From: Limnobacter sp. 130
Lineage (GTDB): Bacteria > Pseudomonadota > Gammaproteobacteria > Burkholderiales > Burkholderiaceae_B
DNA: 64,000 nucleotides
Assembly (NCBI RefSeq): GCF_902506325.1
Contig: NZ_LR732328.1
Location: 1,758,081 to 1,822,080 of the forward strand
Direction: 5' to 3'
Each line of letters opens with the position of its first letter. Position 1 is the first letter of the stretch. Both the position numbers and the translations under genes were made by a program. Under the pieces are notes generated by a model. The model was not told where the DNA came from, searched no databases, and worked only from the letters and a program-made list of their open reading frames with translations. Positions 29,371 to 37,671 of this stretch are shown piece by piece.

Positions 29371-30972
29371 ATGAATAACGTGACCGAGTACCTGCCGCAT
29401 GGCTTTTGCATTGCATGGAATCCGCAACTGCTGGCCATGCATGTTATTTCAGACCTGCTGATTGCAATCGCCTACTTTTCGATCCCGATCGGTATCGTCT
29501 ATGTGGCCAAGCGCCGACCCGATGCGGTGTTACAACCCGTTTATTATTTGTTTGCGGCATTCATTCTTGCCTGCGGAGTAACGCATGTCATGGGTATTCT
29601 TACCCTTTGGGTTCCGCTGTATTACACCCAAGGCATTACAAAAATGGTCACCGCCTTGGTGTCAATTGCCACGGCAATTTACCTGCTACCCAAATTGAAG
29701 CACCTCATGGCTTTGCCCGATCTGGGCAAACTGACCCAGATCAATTCTTCCTTGGCGCAAGAAATTGAATCGAGACGACAAAGCGAAGCGACGATGCGAC
29801 AGTCTCAAGAACTCGCACTTCAGGCCCAAAAAACGCAAGCGGCCTTTCTGGCCAATATGAGCCATGAAATTCGAACCCCGATGAATGGGGTATTGGGCAC
29901 AATCGATCTGTTGCTCGACACGGAATTGAAACCTGAACAACACCAACTTGCTGCGGCTTCCAAGCGCAGTGCTGCTTCATTGCTCAGCTTGCTCAACGAC
30001 ATTCTCGACATTTCAAAAGTGGAAAGCGGACAGATGACTTTGCGCAACAACCCGCTTGAACTGGCAGAGGTGTTTACCGATGTTGAAGCGGCATTGACCT
30101 TTGAAGCACAAAGCAAAAACATCGAATTACACTGTCCTGCCGAGGCTGTGCCTGATGCCACTTACCTGGGCGACTCCGTGCGACTGCGGCAAATTTTGCT
30201 GAACCTGGTGGGCAATGCCATCAAGTTTACCGATGTGGGCCATGTGAAAGTGACTTGTCGGGAAGTGTCCCGAACCGGGCAACAGGCTGTGCTCGAATTC
30301 ACCGTGAAAGACACCGGTGTGGGTATTGCTCCCGAGCATCAAAAGAACCTGTTCAAACGTTTTACACAGGTAGACAACTCCAGCACAAGGCGCGCGCAAG
30401 GCAGCGGCCTTGGCTTGGCCATTGTGAAAGAACTGGTGGAGCTTATGGGTGGGCAGGTGCACATGCAAAGCAAGCCGAATCAGGGAACCGAGGTGGTATT
30501 CACTTTGAAGCTGGCAGTGCAATTACCGATTGATTCTGCCGCAGTGGAACCCGCCGCTGGGCCGATTTTTGCGGCACCCGCCGTTGCGAAATTTCGCGGA
30601 ATAATACTGGTGGTTGAAGACGCTGCCATGAATCAAATGGTGGTGTGCAAAGTGCTGGAACGCCTGGGCCTGGAGTCCAAAATTGCCAACAACGGGCAAG
30701 AGGCGCTTGACCTGCTTGCGAAAGAATCGTTCGACCTGGTGCTGATGGATGGACAAATGCCGGTGATGGACGGTTACGAAGCCACTAAGCTCATTCGAAG
30801 CGGTACCGTGCCCGGCATTAACAAAAACATACCCGTGGTGGCACTGACCGCCCATGCAATGGTTGGAGAGGACCAGAAGTGTCTGGATGCCGGCATGAAC
30901 GACTACCTGAGCAAACCACTTGAACGCGACAAGTTGATTAACGTGCTAGGCAAATACCTGAAGCAGGTTTAA
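29371..30972 (+). CDS. Hybrid histidine kinase with ethylene-receptor-type sensor domain
   Basis: A 533-residue membrane kinase. The N-terminus has three membrane helices (about 20-110) that match the ethylene-binding domain of plant ETR1: D28, Y35, I38, P39, I65, C68 and H72 correspond to Asp25, Tyr32, Ile35, Pro36, Ile62, Cys65 and His69 of ETR1. A coiled-coil linker follows, then the H-box with H165 (MSHEIRTPMNG), an ATPase domain (GNAIKFT, GVGIAPE, GSGLGLAI) and a C-terminal receiver with D460 (LMDGQMPVMDG). The ETR1 N-terminal cysteine pair is not kept; only C13 is present. Ethylene binding is inferred. A HPt gene lies convergent only six bases away. Confidence 0.9.
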   Translation: MNNVTEYLPHGFCIAWNPQLLAMHVISDLLIAIAYFSIPIGIVYVAKRRPDAVLQPVYYLFAAFILACGVTHVMGILTLWVPLYYTQGITKMVTALVSIATAIYLLPKLKHLMALPDLGKLTQINSSLAQEIESRRQSEATMRQSQELALQAQKTQAAFLANMSHEIRTPMNGVLGTIDLLLDTELKPEQHQLAAASKRSAASLLSLLNDILDISKVESGQMTLRNNPLELAEVFTDVEAALTFEAQSKNIELHCPAEAVPDATYLGDSVRLRQILLNLVGNAIKFTDVGHVKVTCREVSRTGQQAVLEFTVKDTGVGIAPEHQKNLFKRFTQVDNSSTRRAQGSGLGLAIVKELVELMGGQVHMQSKPNQGTEVVFTLKLAVQLPIDSAAVEPAAGPIFAAPAVAKFRGIILVVEDAAMNQMVVCKVLERLGLESKIANNGQEALDLLAKESFDLVLMDGQMPVMDGYEATKLIRSGTVPGINKNIPVVALTAHAMVGEDQKCLDAGMNDYLSKPLERDKLINVLGKYLKQV

Positions 30973-30977
30973 CTGTT

Positions 30978-31334
30978 TCAGGTGGGTTGAACGCATTGGC
31001 GAAGCGCCAAAATTTGGCGGGCAATGTCAGCCAGTTCGTCAACCGCTTGCTGACAGTTCACCAAGTCGTTTTGTTTGGCGGATTCTTCAAGCCGTTTGAC
31101 CTGTGGCGAGAACCTTAGCAACCCCAGGTTTTGAGCGACACCCTTGAAGTAATGTGCCTTGGTGGCCAGGTTGGCGAAATCGCCTTGCTCGACTTGCGCC
31201 TGAAGGTTTGCGCGCTCGGCTGTGAACTCGGCCAAAAACAGGTCGAGAATTTCCAGCAGCAGATCGTGATCATCACACATGCGATCCAGCGTGGTTTCCA
31301 AATCGATTTCCGATGACAAGCTGCTCAGGTTCAT
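30978..31334 (-). CDS. Histidine phosphotransfer (HPt) protein
   Basis: A 118-residue all-helical protein with the HPt motif AHYFKGVAQNLG; the phospho-histidine is H61. A HPt protein takes phosphate from a receiver domain and passes it to a response regulator. It is convergent with the ethylene-type hybrid kinase, whose own chain ends in a receiver and lacks a HPt domain, so the pair fits a phosphorelay. The start at ATG 31334 is likely although no clear ribosome binding site is seen; a TTG lies two codons upstream. Confidence 0.88.
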   Translation of the reverse strand: MNLSSLSSEIDLETTLDRMCDDHDLLLEILDLFLAEFTAERANLQAQVEQGDFANLATKAHYFKGVAQNLGLLRFSPQVKRLEESAKQNDLVNCQQAVDELADIARQILALRQCVQPT

Positions 31335-31368
31335 TGGCAAGAATTAATGTGTGAGATTACCGATAAGT

Positions 31369-31842
31369 TTACTTTAAATTATTCATTCGCTCCTCATGTT
31401 CTTTGCGCAGAGTTTTGCGCAATTCTGCGTTGGCATGGCGCTTCTTGTCTTCGTCGGTGCGGGGTTCCAGCTGGGGCACTTTGCCGGGTGTGCCATCGGC
31501 ATTCATGGCCACCATGGTGAAAAAGCAGCTGTTGGTGTGGGTGGCAATGCCCTTGTGAATGTCTTCGGAAACCACCTTGATGCCCACCTCCATCGAGGTG
31601 TTGCCGGTGTAATTCACACTGGCTAAAAAAGTAACCAGTTCGCCCACGCGAATGGGCTGTCGAAACAGCACCCGGTCAACCGACAACGTGACCACATACA
31701 TGCCTGCATAACGGCTTGCACAGGCGTAAGCCACCTGGTCGAGCAATTTCAGAATATGCCCCCCATGCACTTTGCCGCTGAAGTTGGCCATGTCGGGGGT
31801 CATCAGCACGGTCATGCTGAGTTGGTGGTTGGGAAAGGGCAT
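31369..31842 (-). CDS. Acyl-CoA thioesterase, hotdog fold
   Basis: A 157-residue hotdog-fold thioesterase of the YciA/BFIT group. The core motif FSGKVHGGHILKLLDQVAYA is near residue 21, followed by DRVLFRQPIRVGELVTF. These enzymes release free fatty acids from acyl-CoA. The start MPFPNHQLSM at 31842 matches the usual N-terminus; an open frame reaches 31929 and overlaps the divergent gene, which is less likely. The C-terminal 40 residues are highly charged. Confidence 0.87.
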   Translation of the reverse strand: MPFPNHQLSMTVLMTPDMANFSGKVHGGHILKLLDQVAYACASRYAGMYVVTLSVDRVLFRQPIRVGELVTFLASVNYTGNTSMEVGIKVVSEDIHKGIATHTNSCFFTMVAMNADGTPGKVPQLEPRTDEDKKRHANAELRKTLRKEHEERMNNLK

Positions 31843-31919
31843 GGTGGTGCGCGCGCAGGAGTGGTCGAAGAAAACAGTGTAGCGCGCTTGCAGGCGCGGT
31901 GACACGTCTACAATGAGCC

Positions 31920-32729
31920 TTGGATTCATTTGCGGAGAATGCTTTGGCTGCAGAGCTGACCAAGTACGCCATTTGGCTGCTGAGCCCCCTGGGCCTGTGG
32001 ATTGCCCTGTCGATGCTGGGCATGTTGCTGCCCAGCCCCTGGCGGATGCGTGCGGTGGTTTTGGCCCAATTGCAGTTGCTGGCGTTCAGCCTGCCCTGGG
32101 TTGGCGAAGCCCTGCTGGGCCCGCTGGAAGATGAAGCCTTGGTGATGGAAGCCAACCGACCCCTGCCCGCACAAGTGGACGCCATTGTGGTGCTGGGCGG
32201 CGGGTTGGAGGGCCGGTACGACGGTGTGCGCGCATTGCCCGATTTGAACGATGCAGGCGACCGGGTGTGGCAGGGCGCACGGCTGTACAAGCAGGGCGTG
32301 GCCCCACGCCTGGTGCTAAGTGGCGGGCAGTTTGCTGCAGACCCGCGTAAAGAAGCCGAAGCCCCCGGCATGAAAATGTTCATGCTCGACATGGGTGTGC
32401 CAGAAAACGCCATGTTGCTTGAAGGCAGTTCGCGCACCACATTCGAGAATGCGCTGCGCACCCGCGAATTGCTGGGTGAAGGCGCGCGCAATATTGCACT
32501 GGTCACCTCGGCCTTTCACATGGGCCGCGCAGTGTTGTGGTTTGAAAAGGCAGGTTTCACCGTGTACCCGGTGCGCACCGACATTCGTGTGTTGAACGAA
32601 GCGCGTCCCTTCTGGGAGTGGTTGCCCAAACCGCAAGCCCTGGACGAAAGCACCATTGCCATCAAAGAGCACCTTGGCCGTTTGCAGTTGAAGGCCAGTG
32701 GTGTGTATGAATCGGGGGGCAGCCAGTGA
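31920..32729 (+). CDS. YdcF/ElyC-family (DUF218) envelope protein
   Basis: A 269-residue protein with two hydrophobic segments near the N-terminus (about 15-60) and a DUF218 domain with AIVVLGGGLEGR near residue 83, LVLSGGQF near 125, MLLEGSSRTTFENA near 160 and VTSAFHMGRAVLWF near 195. E. coli ElyC acts in peptidoglycan and lipid carrier metabolism. The start is a TTG at 31920 with a poor ribosome binding site, so it is uncertain. The stop overlaps the start of aapJ by four bases, which ties it to the importer operon. Confidence 0.82.
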   Translation: MDSFAENALAAELTKYAIWLLSPLGLWIALSMLGMLLPSPWRMRAVVLAQLQLLAFSLPWVGEALLGPLEDEALVMEANRPLPAQVDAIVVLGGGLEGRYDGVRALPDLNDAGDRVWQGARLYKQGVAPRLVLSGGQFAADPRKEAEAPGMKMFMLDMGVPENAMLLEGSSRTTFENALRTRELLGEGARNIALVTSAFHMGRAVLWFEKAGFTVYPVRTDIRVLNEARPFWEWLPKPQALDESTIAIKEHLGRLQLKASGVYESGGSQ

Positions 32730-33745
32730 AAGTGTTTAAGCACATGCTTGTTGTGTTAACGGGGTTCATGCTTGCGGGTGCGGTACAGGCTGGCCCGGTG
32801 CTTGAATCGATCAAGAAACGCGATGCCGTGCGCTGTGGGGTCAGCAGTGGTGTCGCCGGTTTTTCTGCCTTGGGCAGTGACGGGCAGTGGCGCGGGCTGG
32901 ACGTGGCTGTGTGCCGTGCCGTGGCCGCAGCCGTGCTGGGCGATGCACAAAAAGTGCAGTTCACGCCGCTTAGTTCGCAACAGCGGTTTGCCGCCTTGCA
33001 GGCTGGGCAAATCGACATACTTTCACGCAACACCACCTGGACATTAAGCCGCGATGCCGGTTTGAATGCGCACTTTGCCGCGATCACTTATTACGACGGG
33101 CAAGGCATTTTGATGCACAAACGCTTTGGCGTGAAAAGCGCCAAAGAATTGAAGGGCGCGGAAATTTGTGTGCAGTCGGGCACCACCAACGAGAAAAACC
33201 TGAGCACCTACCTGGGCACGCAAGGCATCACGGCCAAGGCCATTGTGTATGACAACTTCGAGGCCGCTTACAAAGCTTTTTTCAGTGGACGTTGCCAGGC
33301 ATTTTCAACCGATGTGTCGGCACTGATTGGTTTGAAAAGCAGCCAGAGCGGTAAGCCCGATGACTACGTGGTGCTGCCTGAAGTGTTTTCCAAAGAACCA
33401 CTGGGTCCTGCCGTACTGCGCGGTGACGATGAATTTTTCGCCATCGTGAAATGGGTGGTGTTTGCCATGATCGAAGCCGAAGAACTGGGCGTGGGAAAAG
33501 CCAATGTTGAACAAGCGTTGAACAGCAATAACCCGGCCGTGCAGCGCTTGCTGGGCGGTGCGGAAAATCTGGGAAAGCCCTTGGGTTTGCCGCGCGATTG
33601 GGTGCTTAAAATTGTGCAGCAAGTGGGCAATTATGGTGAGGTGTTCGAGGCCAATTTGGGCAAGCAATCGCCTTTGAAACTGGAGCGTGGCTTGAACGCG
33701 CTGTGGACTGAAGGTGGGTTGATGTATGCCCCGCCTTTGCGTTGA
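32726..33745 (+). CDS. aapJ: General L-amino-acid ABC transporter, periplasmic binding protein
   Basis: A 339-residue solute-binding protein with a signal peptide ending near GAVQAG at residue 22. Family 3 features are AVRCGVSSGVAGFSALG, WRGLDVAVCRAVAAAVLG and QAGQIDILSRNTTWTLSRD, which are characteristic of AapJ-type proteins. The two permease genes follow at once. The start is a GTG at 32726 that overlaps the preceding stop. It should bind several polar or acidic L-amino acids, judging from characterised relatives. Confidence 0.9.
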   Translation: MKVFKHMLVVLTGFMLAGAVQAGPVLESIKKRDAVRCGVSSGVAGFSALGSDGQWRGLDVAVCRAVAAAVLGDAQKVQFTPLSSQQRFAALQAGQIDILSRNTTWTLSRDAGLNAHFAAITYYDGQGILMHKRFGVKSAKELKGAEICVQSGTTNEKNLSTYLGTQGITAKAIVYDNFEAAYKAFFSGRCQAFSTDVSALIGLKSSQSGKPDDYVVLPEVFSKEPLGPAVLRGDDEFFAIVKWVVFAMIEAEELGVGKANVEQALNSNNPAVQRLLGGAENLGKPLGLPRDWVLKIVQQVGNYGEVFEANLGKQSPLKLERGLNALWTEGGLMYAPPLR

Positions 33746-33757
33746 AGGTGCGAACCG

Positions 33758-34585
33758 GTGAACTTTGAATTCCTTACGGACCCCGCCGGTTTTGGCCTGA
33801 GCGAAGGCTGGCTGCAAGTGGCTTTCAGTTCACCTTACTGGCAAATACTGTTGGCGGGTTTGCTCAACACGTTGAAGGTCGGCTTGCCTGCCCTTGTGCT
33901 GAGCACTTTCTTGGGCCTGTTCATTGGCTTGGGGCAATTGGCCCAACATCCGCTATTGAAAGGTCTGTGCAGGGGTTATATCAACCTGTTTCGCAATGTG
34001 CCTTTGTTGCTTCAACTGTTGGCCATTTACTTTGCCATTACCCAGTTTTTGCCCATTGCCAGCCAGGCCTGGTCTTGGGGCGACTCGGTGTTCTTAAGCA
34101 AAAGTGGTTTGGCTTTTCCCGCATTTTCCGAGGCACCTGTGCGCGGGCGTTTTTCGATCGAGGGCGGTTGGGCACTAAGCCCGGAATATTTGGCCGTGCT
34201 GCTGGCACTGGTGGTGTACACCGCTGCCTTTGTTGCCGAGATAGTGCGTGCCGGTGTGCAGGCCGTGAAACCTGGCATGCGGCAAGGTGCTTTGGCTTTG
34301 GGCCTGAACACCGCCCAAACCACCCGCTACGTGGTGCTGCCTTTGGCCTTGCGCGTGGTGGTGCCGTCATTGTCCAACCAGTATTTGAACCTGCTGAAAA
34401 ATGCATCGCTGGGTGTGGCTGTGGGCTATCCGGAATTGGTGTCCGTGGCCAACACTGCAATTAACCAAAGTGGCAAGGCTGTGGAGTGCGTGCTCATTAT
34501 TCTGGTCACTTACGCCCTGCTGAGCGCTGTCGCCGCAGGTTTAATGAATGTGCTTAACACACGTGTGAATCGGGGGGCCTTGTGA
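33758..34585 (+). CDS. aapQ: General L-amino-acid ABC transporter, permease (AapQ-like)
   Basis: A 275-residue inner-membrane permease with about five or more membrane segments. The early segment ILLAGLLNTLKVGLPALVLS is followed by the HisM-type loop GYINLFRNVPLLLQL and the ATPase-contact motif EIVRAGVQAVKPGMRQGALALG near residue 165. The start is a GTG at 33758. AapQ proteins are usually longer; this one lacks a long N-terminal extension. It overlaps aapM by four bases. Confidence 0.88.
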   Translation: MNFEFLTDPAGFGLSEGWLQVAFSSPYWQILLAGLLNTLKVGLPALVLSTFLGLFIGLGQLAQHPLLKGLCRGYINLFRNVPLLLQLLAIYFAITQFLPIASQAWSWGDSVFLSKSGLAFPAFSEAPVRGRFSIEGGWALSPEYLAVLLALVVYTAAFVAEIVRAGVQAVKPGMRQGALALGLNTAQTTRYVVLPLALRVVVPSLSNQYLNLLKNASLGVAVGYPELVSVANTAINQSGKAVECVLIILVTYALLSAVAAGLMNVLNTRVNRGAL

Positions 34586-35568
34586 ACCCTGCCGTGTTGT
34601 TCAATCGTTTTTTGTGGGTGGCGTTGCCAGTGTTATTGGCCCCAGTGGCCTGGATGCTATTGGATTGGGCACTGCTCAGCGCAGTGTTTCGCCCTGATTT
34701 GCAAGCTTGCCAACAAGCTGCGGGGCAAGGTGCCTGCTGGGGCGTGGTGGCAGAAAAATGGCGACTCATCTTGTTCGGACGTTACCCGATAGAAGAACAA
34801 TGGCGCGCAGCCACGGTGCTGGTGCTGTGGTCGGCCTTGTTGTTTGCAACCGCCGCCCGAATTTTCAAGCCCAACACAGCGTTCACCTTGTGGGCATTCG
34901 CAGTGCCCGGCAGTGCGGTGTTGCTTTATGGTGGCTTTGCCACAATGCCCACGGTGCCCACCAACTTGTGGGGTGGCCTGCCACTTACCTTGATATTAAG
35001 CACGGTGGGGTTTGGCTTGGCATTTCCGCTGGCGCTGTTGCTGGCCTTGGGGCGGCAATCTGCATTTGCACCCTTGCGCAGGTTTTGCATTGCTTACATT
35101 GAGGTGTTGCGTGCCTTGCCGCTGGTCACCGTGCTGTTTCTTGCCGCGTTTGTTTTGCCCTTGTGGCTGCCGGGCGAGGGCCTTGATTTGTTCACGCGGG
35201 TGCTGCTTACCATCGCCTTGTTCAGTGCCGCGTATCTGGCTGAAGTGTTGCGCGGTGGTTTGCAGGCCGTGCCAGCTGCTCAGGGGCAGGCCGCCAAAGC
35301 ACTGGGCCTGAATGTGATTCAGCGCAATGTGCATGTGGTGTTGCCGCAGGCCATACGCGCATGCCTGCCCAGCCTCACCAACAGCTTCGTGACCTTGTTC
35401 AAAGAATGTTCGCTGGTCACCATTGTGGCCTTGTTTGAACTGACTGGTTCGCTAAGCCTTGCCCTGGCGGGCGATGTGCAATGGCGCAGCTTTTATCTGG
35501 AAGGTTATTTGTTCATCGGCTTGGTGTACTGGGCCTATTGCTTTGGTCTGTCGAAAACGGTCAAATAG
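34582..35568 (+). CDS. aapM: General L-amino-acid ABC transporter, permease (AapM-like)
   Basis: A 328-residue permease with several membrane segments. The motif EVLRALPLVTVLFLAAFVLP near residue 175 and the EAA-type loop EVLRGGLQAVPAAQGQAAKALG near 225 define it. It shares the fold of AapQ. The gene begins with ATGA overlap. No ATP-binding protein gene (aapP) follows; the next gene is an unrelated hydrolase more than 100 bases away. The importer must borrow an ATPase from elsewhere. Confidence 0.88.
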   Translation: MNPAVLFNRFLWVALPVLLAPVAWMLLDWALLSAVFRPDLQACQQAAGQGACWGVVAEKWRLILFGRYPIEEQWRAATVLVLWSALLFATAARIFKPNTAFTLWAFAVPGSAVLLYGGFATMPTVPTNLWGGLPLTLILSTVGFGLAFPLALLLALGRQSAFAPLRRFCIAYIEVLRALPLVTVLFLAAFVLPLWLPGEGLDLFTRVLLTIALFSAAYLAEVLRGGLQAVPAAQGQAAKALGLNVIQRNVHVVLPQAIRACLPSLTNSFVTLFKECSLVTIVALFELTGSLSLALAGDVQWRSFYLEGYLFIGLVYWAYCFGLSKTVK

Positions 35569-35620
35569 AAAACAGGATTGCTCTCGTTAGAATTGAATTT
35601 CTAGCGCAAAAAATACATTC

Positions 35621-35638
35621 AGTGTACATTTGTACACT
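35621..35638. promoter_or_regulatory. 18-base palindrome AGTGTACA-TT-TGTACACT before the lipase-like gene
   Basis: A perfect eight-base inverted repeat with a TT centre, 43 bases upstream of the ATG at 35681. Its size and AGnGTACA arms resemble sites of FabR/DesT-type TetR regulators of unsaturated fatty acid synthesis. The match is by memory of those consensus sequences, and no such regulator is adjacent. Confidence 0.6.
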
Positions 35639-35680
35639 AATAAGTCAATCCACACTCGAATTCCGATTCGGAGACACTGC

Positions 35681-36964
35681 ATGAGCAAGAAAGAAGATCC
35701 CAGCACCGGCGAGAAACTGGAAGGCACCCTGATGTTTGTGGGTGACACCATTGCGCAAGCCACCACCCGGGTGCATGAATTTCACCGCGCCATCAGCGAC
35801 ATGCCATTCAAGGCTGTGGGTGCGGCCACGCTCAATGCCAGCAAGCCGGTGGAATCGGTACACAATGAAATTACCGACCTGGTGTATGGCGCAGTGCGCG
35901 AAGCGGGCAAAGGCGTGTTTTCCGGTGCGGCCTGGGTCGTGCGGCAAGCCAACCAAAGTTTGGCATCGCCACAAATTATTGATCAGGCCATGGGTGGCGA
36001 GTTGATGGACGATGTCGACCACTTGCCAGTGCCTGTTGCACCCAACGCAAAAACCGACAAGCGTGTTTCTGCCATTTCAAGCGCAATCAATGGTGTGTTT
36101 GGCGACCACTTGGCAGCCACACGCAACCCCATGCAAGTGCACATGAATTTGTACGCCAACGGGCAGGCCTTGCAGCCCGATCAGGCCGCTTTGCTGGCCC
36201 AGTTTCCCGATGCACATAATCATTTGGTCATTTTTGTGCATGGCCTGTGCTGCAACGAAGACAGCTGGCAAATGTATTACAACCCCAGCGAACCTGCCAC
36301 CCGCCCTTATGGCGACAAGCTGCAAGACGATTTCCCGGTCACCTCGCTTTATCTGCGTTACAACACGGGCCGCAACATTGATTCCAATGCCCGCCAGTTC
36401 AAACGCATGTTGAACAAGCTGGTGCGCAATTGGCCTGTGGCGGTGGAAGGAATTACTTTGGTGGGCCACAGCATGGGCGGCCTGATCAGCCGCTCGGTGG
36501 TCGAAGCATTGACCGACGACGACATTATTTTGAAACGTGCCATTCGCGACGTGGTGTGCCTGGGTTCACCCCATGCCGGTGCGCCACTGGCCCGCCTTGC
36601 TGCTGCAGGCGAGCAATTGTTTGGCAAGTTTGAATTGGCCCGCCCCATTGGCCGGGTTCTGGGTGTGCGCTCACGCGGCATTCGCGATTTGGACTACGGC
36701 ATGGGCGCGCTGCAAACCCGCGACGGGCAAGAAGTGATGTTTCACTTGGTGGGCTCCACCATTGGCGATCACACTTCGTCCTGGCTCAACACCACAGTGG
36801 GCGACGGTTTGGTGACACCCGATTCCGCCTTGGCCGACGACACTGGCAAAGCACAACGGGTGACCTTTGCGCAAAAACATCACATGATTTTGCTCAACGA
36901 TCCAGACGTGTTTCTTGAATTGAAAATGGTGTTGCGCCAGCACCTGCGCCCGCGCTTAGGGTGA
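35681..36964 (+). CDS. Alpha/beta-hydrolase, lipase/esterase-like
   Basis: A 427-residue protein. The first 170 residues are helical and of unknown role (LEGTLMFVGDTIAQATTRVH). The hydrolase core begins with LVIFVHGLCCNEDSW near residue 183 and has the nucleophile elbow VGHSMGGLISRSV near 265 and LGSPHAGAPLARLA near 300. A late histidine in QKHHMILLNDPDVF may complete the triad. This arrangement recalls PGAP1-like or phospholipid-acting esterases. GGAG is eight bases before the ATG. No signal peptide is visible. Confidence 0.83.
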   Translation: MSKKEDPSTGEKLEGTLMFVGDTIAQATTRVHEFHRAISDMPFKAVGAATLNASKPVESVHNEITDLVYGAVREAGKGVFSGAAWVVRQANQSLASPQIIDQAMGGELMDDVDHLPVPVAPNAKTDKRVSAISSAINGVFGDHLAATRNPMQVHMNLYANGQALQPDQAALLAQFPDAHNHLVIFVHGLCCNEDSWQMYYNPSEPATRPYGDKLQDDFPVTSLYLRYNTGRNIDSNARQFKRMLNKLVRNWPVAVEGITLVGHSMGGLISRSVVEALTDDDIILKRAIRDVVCLGSPHAGAPLARLAAAGEQLFGKFELARPIGRVLGVRSRGIRDLDYGMGALQTRDGQEVMFHLVGSTIGDHTSSWLNTTVGDGLVTPDSALADDTGKAQRVTFAQKHHMILLNDPDVFLELKMVLRQHLRPRLG

Positions 36965-36979
36965 AACCTGGCGGCGCGA

Positions 36980-37546
36980 TTAAAAATTGTAGGTCGAGGT
37001 TTTGCTTTCCTGCAAAAACACGCGTTGTGTGGTCAGCAGGTAGTTCACCAGCAGGTCGGCATACGTGCGCTTGAACTTCGATTCACGCATGCCCGTCTCC
37101 ACCAGGTTCAGGCCGTAGTATTTCAGGGCCAGGTGGGCTTGCTGGCATTCTTTGGTCCAGCAATCCAGTGGCTCAAGAATTTGATTCACCGCGTCTTGAA
37201 AACCCGTGGTGAAGTTCAGGAAGTCTGCCTCATTCATGTCTTCAACCAATTCCAGCGCATTGTGCTCGGCATGCATGTGCTGTGCATGGGCACCATTGCG
37301 TGGTCGGGTTTGAAACACATTGAGAAACTGAAACAGCAGGGGTTCGGGCAAATGCGAACTGGGCACCCCGTACAACAACTGCACACGGCTTAAGTCGATT
37401 TGCAACTGCATGGCGAACAGGCCGCTGATGTTGCGAGAACTCAAGGCCCAGCAGGCACCCAGCGTTTCAAAAAACACCTCGCGCTCGAAGGAGTATTTTT
37501 TGTAAGGGCTGCTGTGCAACACTTGGTAGGGTGCTCGAATGGTCAT
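36980..37546 (-). CDS. Conserved-looking protein of unknown function
   Basis: A 188-residue soluble protein that I do not recognise. It has no signal peptide or membrane segment. It is rich in aromatic residues and histidines (AHAQHMHAEHNALELVEDM near residue 110), contains one Trp-Thr-Lys-Glu-Cys segment, and ends with a helix ADLLVNYLLTTQRVF. The ATG at 37546 was chosen because TTGGA lies upstream and the earlier frame has poor start signals. Two 19-base direct repeats lie about 80 bases upstream. It ends 15 bases from the convergent lipase-like gene. Confidence 0.65.
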   Translation of the reverse strand: MTIRAPYQVLHSSPYKKYSFEREVFFETLGACWALSSRNISGLFAMQLQIDLSRVQLLYGVPSSHLPEPLLFQFLNVFQTRPRNGAHAQHMHAEHNALELVEDMNEADFLNFTTGFQDAVNQILEPLDCWTKECQQAHLALKYYGLNLVETGMRESKFKRTYADLLVNYLLTTQRVFLQESKTSTYNF

Positions 37547-37623
37547 GCTGTATCCAATGCCTTGCCGTTCATCGTTTATGTATTGTCGTCGGCAAATTAC
37601 GGATATGGCATCGCATAGGTGAG

Positions 37624-37661
37624 GGTTCACCGTTTACGGGGAGGTTCACCATTTCAGGGGG
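37624..37661. repeat. Imperfect 19-base direct repeats upstream of the 188-residue protein gene
   Basis: GGTTCACC occurs at 37624-37631 and again at 37643-37650, each followed by TTT and a G-run, giving a 19-base period. A weaker third unit (GGTTTCCCC) starts near 37664. They lie between the hybrid kinase stop and the start of the next gene, so they may be activator sites. Confidence 0.5.
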
Positions 37662-37671
37662 TAGGTTTCCC

